64,000 nucleotides of DNA from assembly GCA_006384855.1 (NCBI GenBank), contig VCJN01000039.1, forward strand, positions 1 to 64,000, in the 5' to 3' direction. The stretch's first letter is position 1. Every line of letters begins with the position of its first letter. Below the pieces are notes generated by a model. It was not told the origin of the DNA. It saw only the letters and a program-made list of their open reading frames with translations, and made no database searches. A program made the position numbers and the translations under genes. Source of the stretch: Tetraselmis striata (Eukaryota; Chlorophyta; Chlorodendrophyceae; Chlorodendrales; Chlorodendraceae). Below are positions 53,171-64,000 of this stretch, in pieces.

Positions 53171-56100
53171 CTGACGGTGCGGAGGGTGCTGCTCGTTGTG
53201 ATGTGGAGATGGGGGCCCCTCCTGCGCCGAAGCAAGCGCTGCTGATGGCAGCATGGGTGGCGGTGCGTGGGGCCCCTCCTGCTGGCCCGAGGGTTGCAAC
53301 TCGTCCATAAGGTAGTCAGCGTTGGAGAACTGGAAGGCCGGCATAGGGAGAGGCGGGGTCGTGCGCCCGGTAACCGGGTTGTAGATGCCGTAGCCACTGA
53401 AGGGGCCGGGGTTGGCGAGCTTGATGGCGGCGACGTTGTTGACGCAGTTCCGGATGTCTTGCGGTTGAGCGATAATGGTCCACAAGAGGGTGCCGCAGTG
53501 AGCCGCCGAGCCGCAAGAGGCCGCGCGCACGATGGTGCATGCGCCAAGTGAGGAGAGTACTTCAGGTAAAGCCAGCGCGTCTGGACAATTCTGCACAATA
53601 TAGCGCACCGGTGTGGGCTGAGAAGACAAGTAGAAGCGGGTGAAACCGATGATGGAAGCGAAGGCACGAGAGCGATCAAGCGGTCCTTCCAGTCAAGGCG
53701 TGATCCCGTGCGTGACTATGGTTGACACGGTGGGCTTGACACGACGAGGGTGAACGAGCGCAGCCGCTCCAGCTCCGTGACGGTGATGTCGTTGATGTTC
53801 ATACATGGGGGTCCCGTCATGACAGTGGAAATGCTGATGGAGGCAGGCGGCCCGGGTACTTGTTGCTGATGACCTGTAGGTGATGTGGCCACATAGTGCG
53901 AGCCTCCGTTGATGGGTCGGCGCCGATGAACGCGAGGATGGAGAAGCCGTATTCCACCACAGCCTCCACCTCAGATGCCGATGGGCCATGTCAGGGCGAA
54001 AAGAGATGTGCGATTACCAAAGAAGAGCTTGGCATTTGGAGGAGCGGGGCAGCGGTGAGTATCGGGAGCGGCGGTGGCAAGTTTCCACGTAGGGCGCCCT
54101 GCCCCGTATGAAGGTCGTGGGCCGCCAGTGCCGCTGAGGTTGGGAATGCTGGTGAAGCGAGGCATAGAGGTTGAATTGGGTGGGAATGGGCTGAGAGTGG
54201 AAGTGGCGGGCAAACCATGGGTGTGAGAACGGGAACTGGAAGTTGTCGTGAGAGTTGGAGTAGGGGACGTGCCAGGATCCATGTAATTCATCGTCTTCGC
54301 CGTCCTCGCCCTCCCCCTCCTGCGCTCCGGTGGCTGCCCCTCCTGGGGCGGTGGTGGTGCATGTGAGCATGACGGGCAGGCCGCTGTGGTGTGGTGCCAG
54401 CGAGGACACACCCATTAACGGGTAGGCCTCTTGGTATCCTGTCGGCTGCTGGTCGGAGTCGTTGTGGGCCGGCTGATGTCCGTGGTGGTGATGTCCGGCC
54501 GGGGAGACGAAGCCGAATGGCTGGTGATGGCGCTGCAGTTCGTCGTTGCCGCTCTGTGTGGGCCAATGCTGCTGCCGCTAGGGCATGTTTCGATGGTTGT
54601 AGTCGTTGCGCAGGATTTGGGTATAGTTGTCGTTGACGTGACGCTCCGCAGGCGCGCGTTGACTGTGACCATAGCAAGGGGTGTTCACGGTGCTGGGTGG
54701 GGCGGTGTCACCCAGGAGACGTTGGCCGTTGGCATGGCGCCTGGCCATACAATGCTACTGAGTATGGCCTGGACGGTCACACCTGCTGCAGACGATGTTG
54801 GGCCTGGTGGCATGTAGTTGGTCCCTGGGGTCGCAGGAATTGAGGGTTGGCGTGCGTGCACGGGCGCGCTGCTGACGCTGACGCGTGCGCGCCTCCATGT
54901 TTTGTCCGGCACTTGTGATGGTTGCCAACCTCTTGTTGACATTGGTTGCCGAGATGGTGGCGTCGACAATGTGATCGTATGCTGGGTGAAGTCCTGGGAT
55001 GAGGTAGTTGATGGCCACGTACTCGAAAGTCCACTGGCCATGTGCCTTGCGCAACAAATTCCAGAGGTTCCGGTAGCGGCGAACGTACACATGGACCGGC
55101 GCATTCGGGAGCTGGCCTGCTGCGATTTCTTCCTCCAAGCGCCTGCGCTCCTCCATGGCCGAGCCCTGGAGTTCAGTAAATAGGGCCGTCCAGGCCGCAT
55201 ATCCACACTTCCTGGAGTCCATGCTGATGCTGTCGATGATGGCAAGTGCTGCCATGGGATAATTCGCTGTCGCGTGGCGCAGGGATGCCAGAAGAATGAG
55301 CTGCTCGTGGTGGGTGCCTTTGCCCTTGGTGGTGTCCAAGTAGCCGGCGCTGCCGAGGGAAATCTTGACGGCCTGAGCATTATCACGCGTGGAGGTGTTC
55401 TGGTCCCACACGGGGACCGTCGCGAGGTCGAGTGTCGGCTTTACTGCAAACGGCTTGATCCACTGGATGTCACTGGGGTCACTGTCTAACGCACCGTGCA
55501 GCCTGAAAGCGCCTTCAGAACTAATATCACTGTCACTAAAGTCAGGCGGCGGTGGATCGCTGCCATGGTCCTTCTTGACCGCACTCCTCCCAGCTAGATT
55601 AGACAGAAGGGTGTTCATCATGCCGGTGGTGATGCTGGTAGACATGCATGGTGGAAGGATGGCGCACTTATCCTTGAAGATGTATATAATTGTAGGGGTG
55701 GGCGGGTGGGAAGAAGTATCTCGTCGCACGTCGCCGTCGATCGTCAAAAGCTGTCGAGGGTCGAGATACACGCAAGTTGAAGCCTCTGGCAGGCGTCGAG
55801 CACGGGGCAAGACGTCGAACCAAAGGAGAGGGCCGATAACCTGTCGGAGGGAGATTATTGAAGTGATGGCTGAGTGGCAGTATCACTGCCAAGGTGGGAG
55901 GAGAGTGAGTCGGCGAGAGTCGGCGTACACGCGTCAAATCACGTCGAGTGCCAACAAGCAAGGTGCAAGCTGGAAAGGCAAAGGGCTGTTGCGAGCCGTG
56001 GGCGATGGACGATAGGTAGTCGCTGTCGCCGAGGTGATGGTTGAGTGGCACTGTCACGAGAGAGAAAGGGTGAGTCGGAATATTTCTGGAAAAAAGCAGT

Positions 56101-56357
56101 TGACTGAATTACTAGGAGCCGAGGCTGACAATTTATACCAGCTGACTTAACTGTCAATTAGGACGGATACCGCTTTGTCTAAGAAGGCCAACTGGCAAAG
56201 ATGCCTAGGTGCCGTGCTTTGGTAACAACTGGTTGCCGTTCTTCTGCCATACGGTCCAAATTAGGCACATGTACGGCAGCCAGTTGTTCACTGGAAAAAT
56301 GCGGATTTCACAAAGAGAAAAAGCGATTCAGAATACCGGGGTACCCTGGGTCCAACA
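53171..56357 (-). mobile_element. Truncated Copia-like element (duplicate copy)
   Basis: It carries the 5' LTR (55842-56357), gag (54755-55645) and part of pol, identical or nearly so to 33093-36279. It ends at the duplication breakpoint and so lacks the RT and 3' LTR. It is a passenger of the duplication, not a new insertion. Confidence 0.9.
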
Positions 56358-56443
56358 GTGTTGATCTTTTTGTAGTTTTTAGAGGTGGATTTGTCAGTAG
56401 CCGTTCTGTAGTTTAAACCAGTACAGGTACATGTTGCGGCTTT

Positions 56444-57128
56444 CAACCAGTATCAGTCCGGTCCCGGCGTTCAACATCGTGACCGGGAGCTATGATCCCC
56501 GGAGCTTGAAGCTCACGCTGTCGGAGTTTCAAGATTACTATACGGGCCAAGTACACCAATGCGGTGCCCCTGACCACGGCTGTGGATCGGTTTGAGCGCT
56601 CCTTGTTGGGCGACATACAACGGGCCGGGGTTGGCAGTGTGGGAATGATGCGGCGTGGCACGGCACGGCGCCGGGACACAAGGGCCCTCTTCGGGACATC
56701 CTTGACACGTCGGAGTACACGGGCATAGTCCTATTCGGCACAATGGGTGAGGTGAGCAAGGGGGTGCGCCGCACTGTGCGTGGTGTCGAATGCTTGGCCG
56801 CGGATCGGGGTGCCCTCTCCTCGCAAGGCACTCGGTGCAGTGCATCACTCGGGCTCACAAAAAGGCCTTACTCGCAAGAGATTTCCTTGGGGTCCTGAGC
56901 TTAGTGGCGGCTCGAGATGGGTGTGCTCGCTGCCTCATCAGACGGCGGGTGCGGATTCGTCCGCCATCCCATTGCCGCAAAGCTGCAAAGCACGTTCGTG
57001 GATATCCCTCGCACACAAGGGCACGCGTGGCCCGGACTCTCAATCGTGCGTGCCTCGTGCAGAGTGTGGGCCGCTTTAGGCGGCTTGTTGTCTTCATTGA
57101 TCTTTTGGTATTGCTTTTAGCAGATTAT
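56444..57128 (+). pseudogene. LINE nuclease fragment (duplicate copy)
   Basis: Duplicate of 36366-37050, with at most one or two base differences. Confidence 0.65.
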
Positions 57129-57809
57129 GATCTAAACTAGTGTATGGGGTTTCCTCCTTTCCGAACCGTTTTTTCGGCTACCGTTGCTTCTAAGTGTAGG
57201 AAACTCCACCGACACTCAATCGGATGGCTACATACTCTCCTCCGCATATCCCGACAGTCCCTCAAACCTGCCATGTCCAACCCCAGTACCTCCCACAAAC
57301 CCCGCACGCACACCCACCGTTAACATACACGCTTTCCGCAGACCACCGTACACGACACCCACGCCACGGCAGGGGGGGGACAATACCAAGTGGCATGGAA
57401 GGAGGAGGGGCGCGGGCGACAAGGAGGAAGGCCGGAAGTTGCATCCGTAATCCCTAGGGTTCCCACAACGGTTGGATAAAGCAAGTCCTAAAAGCAACTT
57501 GGCTTGAGCAGTGGAGAGCAGTAGTTAAGCACGTTGTAAATCGTCAATTTCAATTTCAATTTCAATTTGCTTCTACGTGGTACATGTAACTAGTTCACCC
57601 GTTGTTGCGCCGTTTTGGGTGCAGCACGCGAGTAGACATAAACGCATCCGTAACAACTGAGCATGCCATCTTCCAGTTTCGTTGCGTGACACATAGCGAT
57701 TAACGGTATCGTAACTTGTTGCGAGCAAGGTCACATGACTTGTTGTTTCAAGACCACACCCGGCTCACCATCCATGAGTGATACTCTCATCCGTACGTCC
57801 GTGCGTTAC

Positions 57810-58608
57810 CATGTCAGATGGAGAAGAACCCATCGCCGAGCCGACGCTCGAACCGCTATTAGCAATAGACATGCGGGCCCATTCTACCTTGCTGCGCGAG
57901 CTCAAATCGACGTTGACCCAATTGATGGCTCGCGATCGCGGTCATTGTTGGTGGAGACGGAACACATGAGTCTAGTTCCAGGCAGCGCTTCGCTAGACAT
58001 CCGACCGGTAGCGGGGGAGCCGCAGTGCGCCCCGACTTGCTAGAGCTAGCCAAGAGCGCGGTTGTGTCGGAGCAAAATCCGCGAGTGGCGAGAACGACTA
58101 CCTCGCGGTGCAAGAACTACAACAACGAACAGAGTCGTAACGGGGACGTTCGAGTGGTTAGTCGAGTGCCGCCCGGGGCTCTTTCCCTTCCTCATCGACT
58201 TCACGAACGACTACCTCAAGCAGGATGGCCGGCGTTTGCCGGCCCGGGAGGAGTACCCCCTTTGGATGACGTGTGTTTGGGGCTCATGTGGCTGCTCTTT
58301 TCCTGGCCCTCGACGAAATGCTACCTTACGTCCCTGCTGCTAATCAAGACTTATTCATCCCCTACCTTGCGCGAGCTTGAAATCGCACAGAGCAAGCCAC
58401 CGACAATTAAGGCGTTCCGTTTTTGTCTAGCCTTCTTGCGGAGGCTTAAAACAAAAAATTCAACTTATTTATTTGCACCGCGGATTTCATTTTGCACCGT
58501 AGGTTTTGGTTATACCCTAGTTCCCGGGGCTACTATCAGTACTTAAGACTCACGGGTAGTGTAGCTTGGGTTTGTCGTAAACCTAGGGTGCATGCATGGC
58601 GGCATTCA
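57810..58608 (+). pseudogene. Decayed unknown coding region (duplicate copy)
   Basis: Duplicate of 37732-38530. The frames are identical, so no selection can be read from the comparison. Confidence 0.35.
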
Positions 58609-58693
58609 TCAGCGTGCACACCAGCCCGCGACGCATATCCAACTCATACTGGTTTTGGAGCATTTTGTACAAAATGGGACAAAATGCAAGCAA

Positions 58694-59061
58694 TGTCATC
58701 GCGTACGCGTGATCAGCGTGGCAGTATTTTCAGACAGTCGGCAGCGTATGTACGCGCATGGCGGTCACTGTGTATCAACCGCAGTCATGCAATAGGACCA
58801 ATGGCGAGGCACCATGGCCTAGCTGGCGGTCCGATATCAACGGAAGCTCTGACCCTTATCTGGAGCTGCCGAATGTGTGTGGAGACGGAGCTCGATCATT
58901 CCATCCACGTGAGTGAGAGCAAGACACGTCGTGAGGACCAAGACATAGTACTTTTCTTAGTATTCCACAGTAGTATTCCACCGTGCTTTCCGTCGTAGAT
59001 AACGTAAGATACGGCTGGCACTTCCGTGCCTTACGGTGCAGGAGAGCCATCCGTTCGTAGT
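58694..59061. repeat. 368-bp segment, copy 3 of 3
   Basis: Part of the large duplication. With 52801-53168 it brackets a 5.5-kb unit as direct repeats. Confidence 0.95.
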
Positions 59062-59562
59062 AGTATGCACCATATTATTACATAATTATTGACAGTACTT
59101 GAGCCGAGGGCAACGAGTAGCACCCGTAGCCGGCGAGTTATGTTAGCAGCAGGGCGCCACCCGCAGCTTCCAGTTTGTGTTTTCTGCTGACTCGTGAACG
59201 CTCCCTGAGGCGCGACCTGCCTTTGGAATGCGCGTGGACGCCTCTCTTGCTGCGAGAACACATGTAAGGACATTGTGACTGTCGTGAGGTGCCCCTCGTG
59301 TGTTCATGTTTTCACATGCCTGATGGCGCATCGTGAGCATGTGTGACGAGAGCGTCGAGAGCGTAGTGTACACAACGAGCTAGTTGTGTCGGGTGGGCTT
59401 GCTTTGTCGTGCCACTCAGTCGAGTTAGACTGACGAGCGAGCGAGACAGCCGTATATTCGTGCGAAACACAAACTCATTCGTAGGAGGCGATAGGGCCTA
59501 TCGGCGACGTCGTACCCGGTTTCCGGACAGTGTTAAGCGCAGTAAGTCGGCGCTTCCCTCCC

Positions 59563-59608
59563 CAGCGAAGGACTTCTCATTATGTTCCGGGCCCACCCAA
59601 CGTGGGCA
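59563..59608 (-). other. Inverted 46-bp fragment of the gag-like start at 41245-41290
   Basis: The complement of this stretch matches about 41245-41290 with two differences. It sits exactly between the right breakpoint of the large duplication and the right 63-bp repeat. Confidence 0.85.
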
Positions 59609-59671
59609 ATAGGAGCATACCCTCACCCTGTCAAGACAGTTTTTCCTTTTTCTCCCGAGACGCTACGACAA
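59609..59671. repeat. 63-bp direct repeat, right copy
   Basis: Matches 52737-52799 with one difference (CACCCT for CACCTT). Confidence 0.95.
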
Positions 59672-60415
59672 CAAGTCAATATTTATTATGATGATCAGAT
59701 CCATCGCCTAGCCACAAGACGTTGCTAATAGTTAACTCGTTTAGCATCCCCAACTCAAACAAGTCCTTCTTCGTGGCCGCGTTAATCTTGAGGACTCCGC
59801 TGGGTTTGCGTTGCGATGGGGTGGTTGACATGACGTGGACGTACTTGTGTCGTTGCTGTCTGATCTGCCACCCACTTTGCGCGTATGTCTTTACCAACGA
59901 CTTGGACGCTTTTACCGTGCCACTTCTTGCTGACCATGCGGTGCCGTCCTCGTTTGCACACCTCGCGACTTCCTGACGCGTCGTGGATGGCCTTCGCGTA
60001 TGGCAGAGGGACGGCTTCAACAAGCTTTCAAGGAAGCGTCGGGCACTTCTCCCAGCTTGTGTCAACTGGCTTTTTCCCTCCTTTTGTATGCGCGTACAAC
60101 CATAGGAGCATGAGACGTTTGCCCTTTGCATAGGCATGGAAGGGCTCGTAATTGTACGGCCACGGTCAAAGTGTCTTTGGTAGTCTCGCGCGACTTCACA
60201 AGCCCGATGACGAATCTCGACTCCCAATCACCAAGAGTTTCATGACACTGCTACTTGTCCTCCTCATGCACCTAATGATGGCCAAGACTGCGAGATATGT
60301 CAGTCCCGAGAGAGACGCCATACCATTTTGGTCCCAACTAGGACAAAATAACAAGCAAGGCAGATGCCCCAAATTGGTTTGTCCCGTAAAGGACAAAAAT
60401 GACCAGCAATGAGAC
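59672..60415 (-). other. Weakly coding minus-strand region, unidentified
   Basis: The frame at 59676-60227 (183 codons) lies downstream of, and on the same strand as, the DUF7869-like remnant, and may be its C-terminal part. It has no motif I can name. Confidence 0.3.
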
Positions 60416-62060
60416 TCACATCGGAGACGTCGATGACAACGAGGTTCGTGCCCTTCGCATCGCTGGGCGATGTGTTGTCCTGAAGCCTCTCCTTGGCGCC
60501 GGCGTGAACTCCATGGAAGGTGCTATCATCTCGAAGCACTTGAGCTCGAGCCTTGGCTTATTCAACGCGCCGAGCGGCTTCAGCATTGTTGAGGTCGGCG
60601 TTGGTAGCCATCGTGTGACGTGCCTCAGCGGGCGCGGTCTGCTCGTGCTCGCGCAGGAAATCGCCAACTCTCTCTTTATTCCGTTGCGGCTAGAACCCGG
60701 AGAAAGCTGCCGAAGGAGCAGTCTGCATCGCATTCAAGTCGTCGAGCAGGCTTTTCAAGCCATCCAAGTCGTCAAGCTCTCGCGCTGGACTTGGGAGAAG
60801 TGCCATTGGACCGTCAGGTCCGTGATGTACGACTTGACCTTCTTGAAGTCATCCAAGTACCTCTTGGCCTTCAGTGCGTTGGGCTTCTTCTTGTAGCAGA
60901 AAGCGTACAAAAGGGGCTGGCCCCTCGAATCTTGGGCGTCCCGGTTGGCGCGCTCTTCAAGATCTGCACGGGATCGGAAAGCGGTGTGTTGGACCACAAG
61001 GCGGTGCGCAACGAGCCGCCACACGTGGCCGCGGCATCACGTGTGGACTCGAATTTGTGCGGCTTGCTGATGTCATGGATGCGGTCTTGGAAATGGGGCC
61101 TTAACCACTCAGAGAAGTCGAGGGAGAATGATAGCTCTAAACTCTCCGGAGTGGGCGAAAATGCCTTCGCAACCAAGTCAAAAAGGCCTCGACTGTGTAG
61201 GCGGAGCTGCGAGAGAGCGCAAGACTGATGCGGCTGAAGATCATGAGTGTGCCCGACAGGCAAGAAGACCAAATGAATGACGTCGCAGATGCCGATACTT
61301 AGACACAAGCCAATTGCACAGGCCCGCCACGTTCTTGTAAGTTCTTGTTCTCTCTGGCGGTGTTGTCCGTCTCTACTTGATATAAGGAATCTGTCTGCGA
61401 CGAAGTTGAATTCCCTGCATCGCAGATCATATTTCATTCGTCCACGGCTGCTGGACAACAACGGCGAATCGGTCGGGAGGACAACGAGTTCACCTTCATG
61501 ATCGTGATCCATATCAGAGTGCGAGCCGTGGATGAATCATGGGGGATGGTGTTGGTGTATAGTAATAGATGTCGTCCGGGCGGTAGCCGTCGTACTTCAC
61601 ACATGTCGTACTTCATAGGAGGTGATACTTGAGGAGCATGTCGGGCTTCACAGTCTTGGGGATGCGAACCCATTGAGGCAGCGGGGTCTTTGCGGGGTCC
61701 ATGCTATCAATTTCAAAGAAGAAAACGTTTCCATGGCCAAGGCGCGACTGGAAGACAACGTTGTTGAGATCCCTTCGTTCCTACCGCACTCTCTCGAGGT
61801 GGACCTTCTGCTCAGCTTTGAGTTGACGCCTCCTGAGCAGTTGATGTTGACGGTGCACTTGACGTTCCTTTGGCGTCATGTCTTTTGTGCAAATCTCGCA
61901 AGCTTGGTCTCTGAGCGCTTTGCCCGACGCGCAATTGGGACAATGGCTGAATCGCTTCACCTTTGGCGGCGCGTGGTGACTTTCGGGAACTCTTTCTTCC
62001 AAGTCCGGCGGAAAGTATCGAACGATGCGAGCTTCGCTTCGCTCTTGGCAGCCATATCTA
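60416..62060 (-). pseudogene. DUF7869-like gene remnant
   Basis: Reading the minus strand, there is a Cys-rich start (CPNCASGK ... CEICTKDMTPKERQVH, near 61870-61960), then MDPAKTPLPQWVRIPK (near 61680). Next is an ETDNTARENKN segment (near 61345-61380) and about 25 residues later VFLPVGHTHD (near 61240-61270). These match the 'LDN..ENKN ... FL.VGHTH' signature of DUF7869 proteins, a large uncharacterised family that is often repetitive and suspected to be transposase-like (RNase H fold). The region SEWLRPHFQDRIHDIS and KAKRYLDDFKKVKSYI continues it to about 60750. Frame changes at about 61350, 61500 and 61600 and in-frame stops show the gene is dead. The family call rests on the two motifs only. 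Confidence 0.5.
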
Positions 62061-62328
62061 CAAAGCGGGGGGTAATTTAAAAGGGTTTGTTACCAACATT
62101 GTAAATCGTAAAAGGCCTATCGATATCGGCATAGAATCGTCGCACGCCGAAACCGATAAATACTTGGTCGGGTTAAAAGAGTGGAAAGATCGATGTCATA
62201 CGGACAAATCGACACGAAATCGAATAAATCGTGAGCTAGATGAATATCGGATCGTTTCCCGGTCGGCAAAATAGGTGCCTATTGGGCTGTCAACATCGGC
62301 ACGAGGAAAGTCATGAGCAGGACAGAAT
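62061..62328. other. Short AT-richer spacer, nothing recognised
   Basis: Base composition shifts towards AT. A 103-codon frame ends at 62274 but is not recognisable. Confidence 0.4.
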
Positions 62329-62805
62329 AGTCCGGTCTACAACGGGACATGGTAGGACTCAAAAATCGCGAGACAAAAAGTTCGTCTACAACGGGACGGC
62401 ATAATTCTGACATCAACGGGAGAAAGGAGCTCGGTCTGCAGCGGGAAATGACACGTCTGACAACGGGTCAAAAAGTTCGGTCTAGCTGGACGAATTTAAT
62501 ATTTTAGCATAAGCGGGACAATTGTTCGATCAACAGCTCGACCAAACTAACTATATCGGCAGCAAGATTCGATGAAATCATCAGCGGGACGACATAGGTA
62601 TGTCATCAGCGGCACGGAATAGCTGGCGCTCGGTTGTTTGATTATCGTTATGTCATCAGTGGTACGAACTAGTTTTGTCATCAACGGGACGAAATCTATC
62701 TGTCATCAGTGGGACAATATCGGTCTATCATCATCGGGACGAAATAGGTCTATCATCAGTGGGGCGAAGTCATTTTGTCAACAGTGAGACGAAATCGAAT
62801 AGTTT
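62329..62805. repeat. Degenerate minisatellite, unit about 25 bp
   Basis: A unit like GTCATCAGCGGGACGAAATAG recurs some 15-18 times with drift (variants CAACGGGAC, CAGTGGGAC, CATCGGGAC). Spacing is 22-30 bp. No coding is seen. Confidence 0.8.
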
Positions 62806-63084
62806 TTGCAGAACCTTCACATATGCTTCGAGAGTTGACATGCGCGTCATGCTGCACATCGACGGGCCTTTTTGGAGTTTCAGTCGCACGCTCAAGTCGG
62901 TAAGGAGTTCGAGAAGTCTGAGCAACTCCAACTTGAACTAGAGAAGATCGGCATCATAGACAAGAAAAACAGCGAGTTCGCAAATTTGATTGACATGTGC
63001 TCGCGCCCCTCCGGTAAGTTGCCGTTATTGTAGAATTTGGTTTTTCTAGTTGGCTGCTCTTTTTCTAGTTTTGACTCAGTTGTT

Positions 63085-63433
63085 TTGCGCAGTGCCTTCG
63101 AGCCACTTGAGCAGCTTTTTGAAGCCTACCATGTGAAGCTTGGGGTACGAGGATGGAATGAAGGAAGAGGCAAACTCCACAAGTTGGCAGCAAACTACGA
63201 GTGAGAAGTCTATAGACTCAAGTATCTCAACCATGGTAGACCACTTTCTGCGAAGGAGCTCGAAGCAGTTTACGAAACCATACTCATGTATCTCAACCAC
63301 GGTAGACCACTTTCTCCGAAGAAGCTCGAAGCAATTAACGAAACCATACGGAAGGATATCAATGCAATCCTCGATGACAAGAATTATAGCTTTCGCAGAG
63401 ACCGCGTTCATTTCCGAGTCGCCGTCATGAATG
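63085..63433 (+). pseudogene. Partial coding region with a 22-residue tandem repeat
   Basis: The plus strand reads AFEPLEQLFEAYHVKLGVRG and then, after an in-frame stop near 63203, two copies of a 66-bp unit (63223-63288 and 63289-63354) encoding YLNHGRPLSAKELEAVYETI and the like. It then reads KDINAILDDKNYSFRRDRVH. Substitutions between units are mostly conservative. I do not recognise the family. Confidence 0.4.
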
Positions 63434-63816
63434 TTAGTTGCGACCTACCATGTCCATTAACCCCCCATCCAATGATATCATTCCTATCTGATTATGGAAG
63501 CCGTGTTGCGACCCAGGCGGATGATGGCTTTGACTCCAAGGCACGATGGCTTGAGGAGCCGTCTCTTGCGAAGCAGAGCGACAACGCGGATCTTCATGTG
63601 AGACAAATGTATACTCGGTGGTTGGTTGCTTGCTCAACATCCAAGGTGAGTACTATGCGACCCCAAACCTCTAATACGAATTGGTACACGACGTCAAGGA
63701 TGCAGGCGACGATTACCCTATGGTTGTTACTCATACCAACTCGGAATTTATGGCTGGCGAAGATCGATACCTGGAGGTTTCGCGATCTCTTGCGTCGGTG
63801 GGGGAGTATCAAGGTC

Positions 63817-64000
63817 ATGAATGCCATTGACACGGCCAAGGGTAGACAGCCACCCGAACTGTTGACGCCGGACGAACTAGCCAGAAAGTGGGGGGATTAC
63901 TTCTCGGACCACATCATCGGGGTACCCAATGTCTCGGATGAGCAAGCGGCCGCTCGCCTTGACGCACTCGCCAAGTTCCGAACCAAGGTTGATGACCTCG
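63817..64000 (+). CDS. Open frame running off the window; possible start of an RT-type element protein
   Basis: It encodes MNAIDTAKGRQPPELLTPDE, then LARKWGDYFSDHIIGVPN, and continues to the last base. The 'PPELLTPDELA..W..YF' pattern resembles the linker just before the RT in LINE ORF2 proteins. This is a weak, pattern-level resemblance; the window ends before any RT motif. Confidence 0.3.
   Translation, partial: MNAIDTAKGRQPPELLTPDELARKWGDYFSDHIIGVPNVSDEQAAARLDALAKFRTKVDDL

Larger units (their letters stand above)
53171..59562. repeat. Segmental duplication, copy 2 (6392 bp)
   Basis: A copy of 33093-39484 at about 99.9% identity and in the same orientation. It repeats the contents of copy 1 without the 3' LTR and RT part of the Copia element. 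Confidence 0.95.

Noticed and set aside
53171-56357. A second independent Copia insertion
   Set aside because: It is part of the 6.4-kb duplication at constant offset and lacks the 3' LTR, so it is not a separate insertion event.
52801-59061. 368-bp direct repeats at 52801 and 58694 as LTRs of a 6.3-kb element
   Set aside because: The ends lack TG...CA, the interior is a mix of unrelated elements, and the original locus has only one copy. A duplication junction explains them better.
59676-60227. Possible Copia integrase or RT on the minus strand
   Set aside because: None of the Copia signatures could be found; it is more likely a continuation of the DUF7869-like remnant.
62329-62805. CRISPR-like array
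   Set aside because: Units drift and spacing varies with no constant repeat and no unique spacers; it is a degenerate minisatellite in eukaryotic DNA.

Overview
This window looks like eukaryotic nuclear DNA from a GC-rich unicellular alga. A green (chlorophyte or prasinophyte-like) alga is my best guess. The reasons are a 15-exon host gene with GT-AG and GC-AG introns, a DIRS/Kangaroo-type tyrosine-recombinase retroelement, a chromodomain Ty3/gypsy element and a VPS33 exon. I see no bacterial operons, rRNA, tRNA or CRISPR. The lineage is inference only. Most of the window is transposable-element sequence, much of it nested or decayed.

Layout. 1-2674 is the 5' part of a Copia-like element (minus strand) whose LTR is split by a small element with inverted termini. 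About 4-12.5 kb is a DIRS-like element: gag-like frames, a cytosine-C5-methyltransferase-like domain, RT/RNase H, and a tyrosine recombinase on the opposite strand. 14304-23236 is the best host gene: an F-box protein of 755 codons in 15 exons that stay in phase, with long poly-C or poly-G runs in most introns. 24259-26628 (minus) is a long low-complexity reading frame of unknown function. 27.2-27.8 kb is a foldback repeat. 28.1-31.15 kb (minus) is a LINE with RT and a PD-(D/E)XK-type nuclease. 31280-36279 (minus) is a Copia-like element with two LTRs and a 5-bp target-site duplication (GTGTT). 36.3-40.8 kb holds a LINE fragment, a decayed unknown coding region and anonymous sequence. 40804-41080 (minus) is a lone VPS33 exon. 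41.2-52.7 kb is a gag/protease element carrying a C5 methyltransferase and a PHD finger, split by a nearly pristine Ty3/gypsy chromovirus (44983-51603, target-site duplication CTCAT, LTRs differing at one position). 52801-59562 is a second, about 99.9% identical copy of 33093-39484, preceded by an extra 368-bp piece of the same unit. 59.7-64 kb holds a decayed DUF7869-like gene, a minisatellite and a partial coding region.

Main theme. Three unrelated retroelement classes here (DIRS-like, a gag/protease element, Ty3/gypsy) each carry a DNA-methyltransferase-like domain: two cytosine-C5 type and one Dam-like adenine type. This suggests repeated recruitment of epigenetic modifiers by mobile elements in this genome. 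The nesting gives a relative order: the LINE and DNMT element are older, then the Copia insertion, then the segmental duplication; the gypsy insertion is very recent.
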